Of a stretch of DNA of 25,166 nucleotides, positions 24,031 through 25,166 are shown piece by piece; within the stretch, counting starts at the first letter, position 1; each line of letters starts with the position of its first letter. A model generated the notes under the pieces. The model saw only the letters and a program-made list of their open reading frames with translations. It was not told where the DNA came from and ran no database searches. Origin of the DNA: Pleionea sp041589565. GTDB taxonomy: Bacteria; Pseudomonadota; Gammaproteobacteria; Enterobacterales; Kangiellaceae. The stretch lies in assembly GCA_041589565.1 (NCBI GenBank), contig JBFHVL010000016.1:1-25166 (forward strand), in the 5' to 3' direction. A program made the translations under genes and the position numbers.

Positions 24031-24309
24031 TTGAATACTCCGTTACTGGTTTTGGCTATCGCAATAATTCGTCTAATAATATGGCGCATAGACTCCTTCG
24101 GATTATCTAGCAATAAGAGTAAATGGGCACTTTGGCTTTCATTATTTCTAGAAGTTCAGAGTGCAGCAATACTGCACGTTTTATATGCTAACAAATATAT
24201 TGAAGCTAACGTTACGAATGAAATTATAGTGTACGCATCAGTTATTTATTTTTTACTTATAAAGAAACACCATATATTTACTCACACAGCGAAATTAAAG
24301 TCTAATTAA
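24031..24309 (+). CDS. Small membrane protein of unknown function (TTG start)
   Basis: A 92-residue protein with three hydrophobic stretches (about 4-18, 33-52, 64-76) and a basic C-terminus (KKHHIF...KLKSN). No ATG fits; the TTG at 24031 is preceded by GAGGAAGG at about 5 nt, which supports translation. AT-rich codon use compared with the left part of the window suggests accessory DNA. It begins 35 bp after the IS end, so any original promoter may have been displaced. I recognise no family; it could be a fragment. Confidence 0.5.
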   Translation: MNTPLLVLAIAIIRLIIWRIDSFGLSSNKSKWALWLSLFLEVQSAAILHVLYANKYIEANVTNEIIVYASVIYFLLIKKHHIFTHTAKLKSN

Positions 24310-24339
24310 CGGTACTTGTGCCTATAACCATTTAACGCT

Positions 24340-24375
24340 AGGCTTCTTTGTTCACCCCCGCCTACGAAGGATAAA
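24340..24375. repeat. Possible short dispersed repeat between small genes
   Basis: The segment containing GTTCACCCCCGCCTACGAAGG has the GC-rich look of intergenic repeats, within AT-rich surroundings. It also overlaps the ribosome-binding region of the next gene. Only one copy is in this window, so this is a resemblance only. Confidence 0.25.
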
Positions 24376-24381
24376 AAACTT

Positions 24382-24861
24382 ATGAAATATCTAATATTAA
24401 TATCAGTCTTTATCTTTTCATTAAGCGTATTTTCCGAAGAAAAAATAGATGACCAAACGGTATTTGTGAGCGAGACAGATAGAGCTATGAATCTTGCCAT
24501 AGAGAAAGCTCAACGCACACTTAATGACTTTTTGAAAATCGCCAGGAACCCACCACAAGGCACTGGTGGTTTTAAATTAAAGGTAAAAGTTGTCGATGAC
24601 AATGGAATTGAGCATTTGTGGTTTTCACCATTTAAGGAAATAGAAGGTGGTTTTGCAGGGTTGCTTGTTAATCAACCTCAAGCAATAAACTCAATGAGCT
24701 ATGGTGAAGTCTATGCGTTTAAGAAAGAACAAATCACCGACTGGGGATATGTCAAAGATGGCATCCAAATTGGAAGCTTCACGGTTTGCGCATTATTTAA
24801 AACTATGGAAAAGGAAATAGTCGACCGATATAAAAAAGACCATGGATTTCGGTGTGAATAA
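24382..24861 (+). CDS. Exported DUF2314 domain protein
   Basis: A 159-residue protein with a signal peptide (MKYLILISVFIFSLSVFS, cleavage near residue 18) and a DUF2314 domain over most of the rest (about 33-145). Family features: MNLAIEKAQRTLNDFL, the middle IEHLWFSPF and GGFAGLLVN blocks, and the C-terminal ITDWGYVKDGIQIGSFT. Same fold family as E. coli YegJ; no biochemical role is established to my knowledge. Two cysteines (FTVCALF and the C-terminal FRCE) could form a disulfide. AT-rich, in the accessory part next to the IS element; these exported immunity-like proteins often sit in variable regions. Confidence 0.82.
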   Translation: MKYLILISVFIFSLSVFSEEKIDDQTVFVSETDRAMNLAIEKAQRTLNDFLKIARNPPQGTGGFKLKVKVVDDNGIEHLWFSPFKEIEGGFAGLLVNQPQAINSMSYGEVYAFKKEQITDWGYVKDGIQIGSFTVCALFKTMEKEIVDRYKKDHGFRCE

Positions 24862-25166
24862 CTCAATATTTTCTTAATATTTATCTATCGCTTAGACTTC
24901 TTGGTGCGATAGAAACGCACCCTACGAAAGGGCCAGATTTTTTTAGATTACTTAGCTGCGCTCGCAATGACAGTTCGGATTCTGCGATCAAGTCGCAGAA
25001 TGACAAGTTGCGTGTGCTTATGGAAGCAAAGAACTATACGACAAGTAGGATGTAGTCTTAGCCAGTAGCGACAGCTATATCCAGCAACAACCTCTCAATC
25101 GAAATGATTAATTACCAAAGCTTTCTGAGCGAATGAGCCAGCGCAGCGACCAGTGTTTTTGGTGAC
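24862..25166. repeat. Intergenic region with clustered palindromic repeats, no convincing gene
   Basis: Two perfect hairpins are visible: GGTGCG / CGCACC (24903-24908 and 24916-24921, 7-nt loop) and ATTCTGCGA / TCGCAGAAT (24979-24987 and 24993-25001, 5-nt loop). Between them lies CTGCGCTCGCAATGACA, a sequence type common in dispersed bacterial repeats. From about 25030 to the edge I see no open frame with a start, ribosome-binding site and coding character. Confidence 0.6.

Noticed and set aside
24382..24861. DUF2314 protein plus small membrane protein as a defence or toxin-immunity system
   Set aside because: Attractive because of the accessory location, but no toxin, nuclease or effector domain is nearby to support it.
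25075..25166. Possible 3' end of a minus-strand gene entering from the right edge
   Set aside because: One frame stays open for only about 23 codons before a stop, without recognisable protein character; the sequence looks more like intergenic repeat.
1..25166. CRISPR array, tRNA or rRNA genes, prophage or toxin-antitoxin pair
   Set aside because: I found no regularly spaced direct repeats, no tRNA- or rRNA-like sequence, and no phage or toxin-antitoxin gene pair by eye on either strand.

Overview
The window looks like a chromosomal segment of a Gram-negative gammaproteobacterium of moderate GC content. It carries outer-membrane and lipoprotein genes, a GcvA-like LysR regulator, a TorF-family porin, c-di-GMP-type signalling proteins and the paired TIGR03546/TIGR03545 genes. 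Protein character resembles marine gammaproteobacteria of the Kangiella/Aliikangiella type, but that placement is an impression, not a result. Most of the window is ordinary chromosome; the last ~3.3 kb (from about 21.9 kb) is accessory, more AT-rich, and holds an insertion sequence and dispersed repeats.

Layout. 1-300 (-): 5' part of an exported cyclophilin. 481-2244 (-): membrane-anchored Ser/Thr kinase with an intact kinase domain followed by a pseudokinase domain. 2348-3283 (-): CtlX-type guanidino hydrolase. 3521-3814 (-): small exported protein with its own terminator. 4060-4968 (+): GcvA-like regulator. 4998-7237 (-): egtB-egtD, a two-gene ergothioneine operon. 7445-8107 (+): TorF-type porin. 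8199-11152 (+): operon of TIGR03546 protein, TIGR03545 protein and an unknown exported protein, closed by a bidirectional terminator. 11216-12928 (-): 7TMR-DISM receptor with a degenerate GGDEF domain. 13198-13887 (+): short-chain dehydrogenase overlapping, tail to tail, a BPSS1780-like membrane protein (13874-14800, -). 14993-16297 (+): receiver-receiver-GGDEF diguanylate cyclase whose first receiver is degenerate. 16393-18789 (+): exported S9 prolyl oligopeptidase/DPP-type peptidase. 18892-19224 (-): small unknown. 19506-20381 (+): Sel1-repeat lipoprotein. 20566-21667 (+): ECF sigma factor plus a four-helix membrane protein. 21909-22463 (+): DUF7010-type membrane protein starting at TTG. 22602-23996: IS110-family (IS1111-type) element. 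24031-24309 (+): small membrane protein. 24382-24861 (+): exported DUF2314 protein. 24862-25166: palindromic repeats, no convincing gene.

The most interesting object is the IS1111-type element. Its subterminal inverted repeats can be read directly. Removing it with the 7-bp/3-bp end rule known for IS1111-type elements rebuilds a perfect 7-bp hairpin stem in a palindromic intergenic repeat. The long non-coding end downstream of the transposase is where these elements encode a bridge/seeker RNA, and it contains an 8-bp match spanning the rebuilt insertion point plus a second segment resembling the element's own end. Other points are the kinase-pseudokinase tandem, two signalling proteins with degraded catalytic or receiver motifs, and the sigma factor paired with a membrane protein that lacks a recognisable anti-sigma motif.
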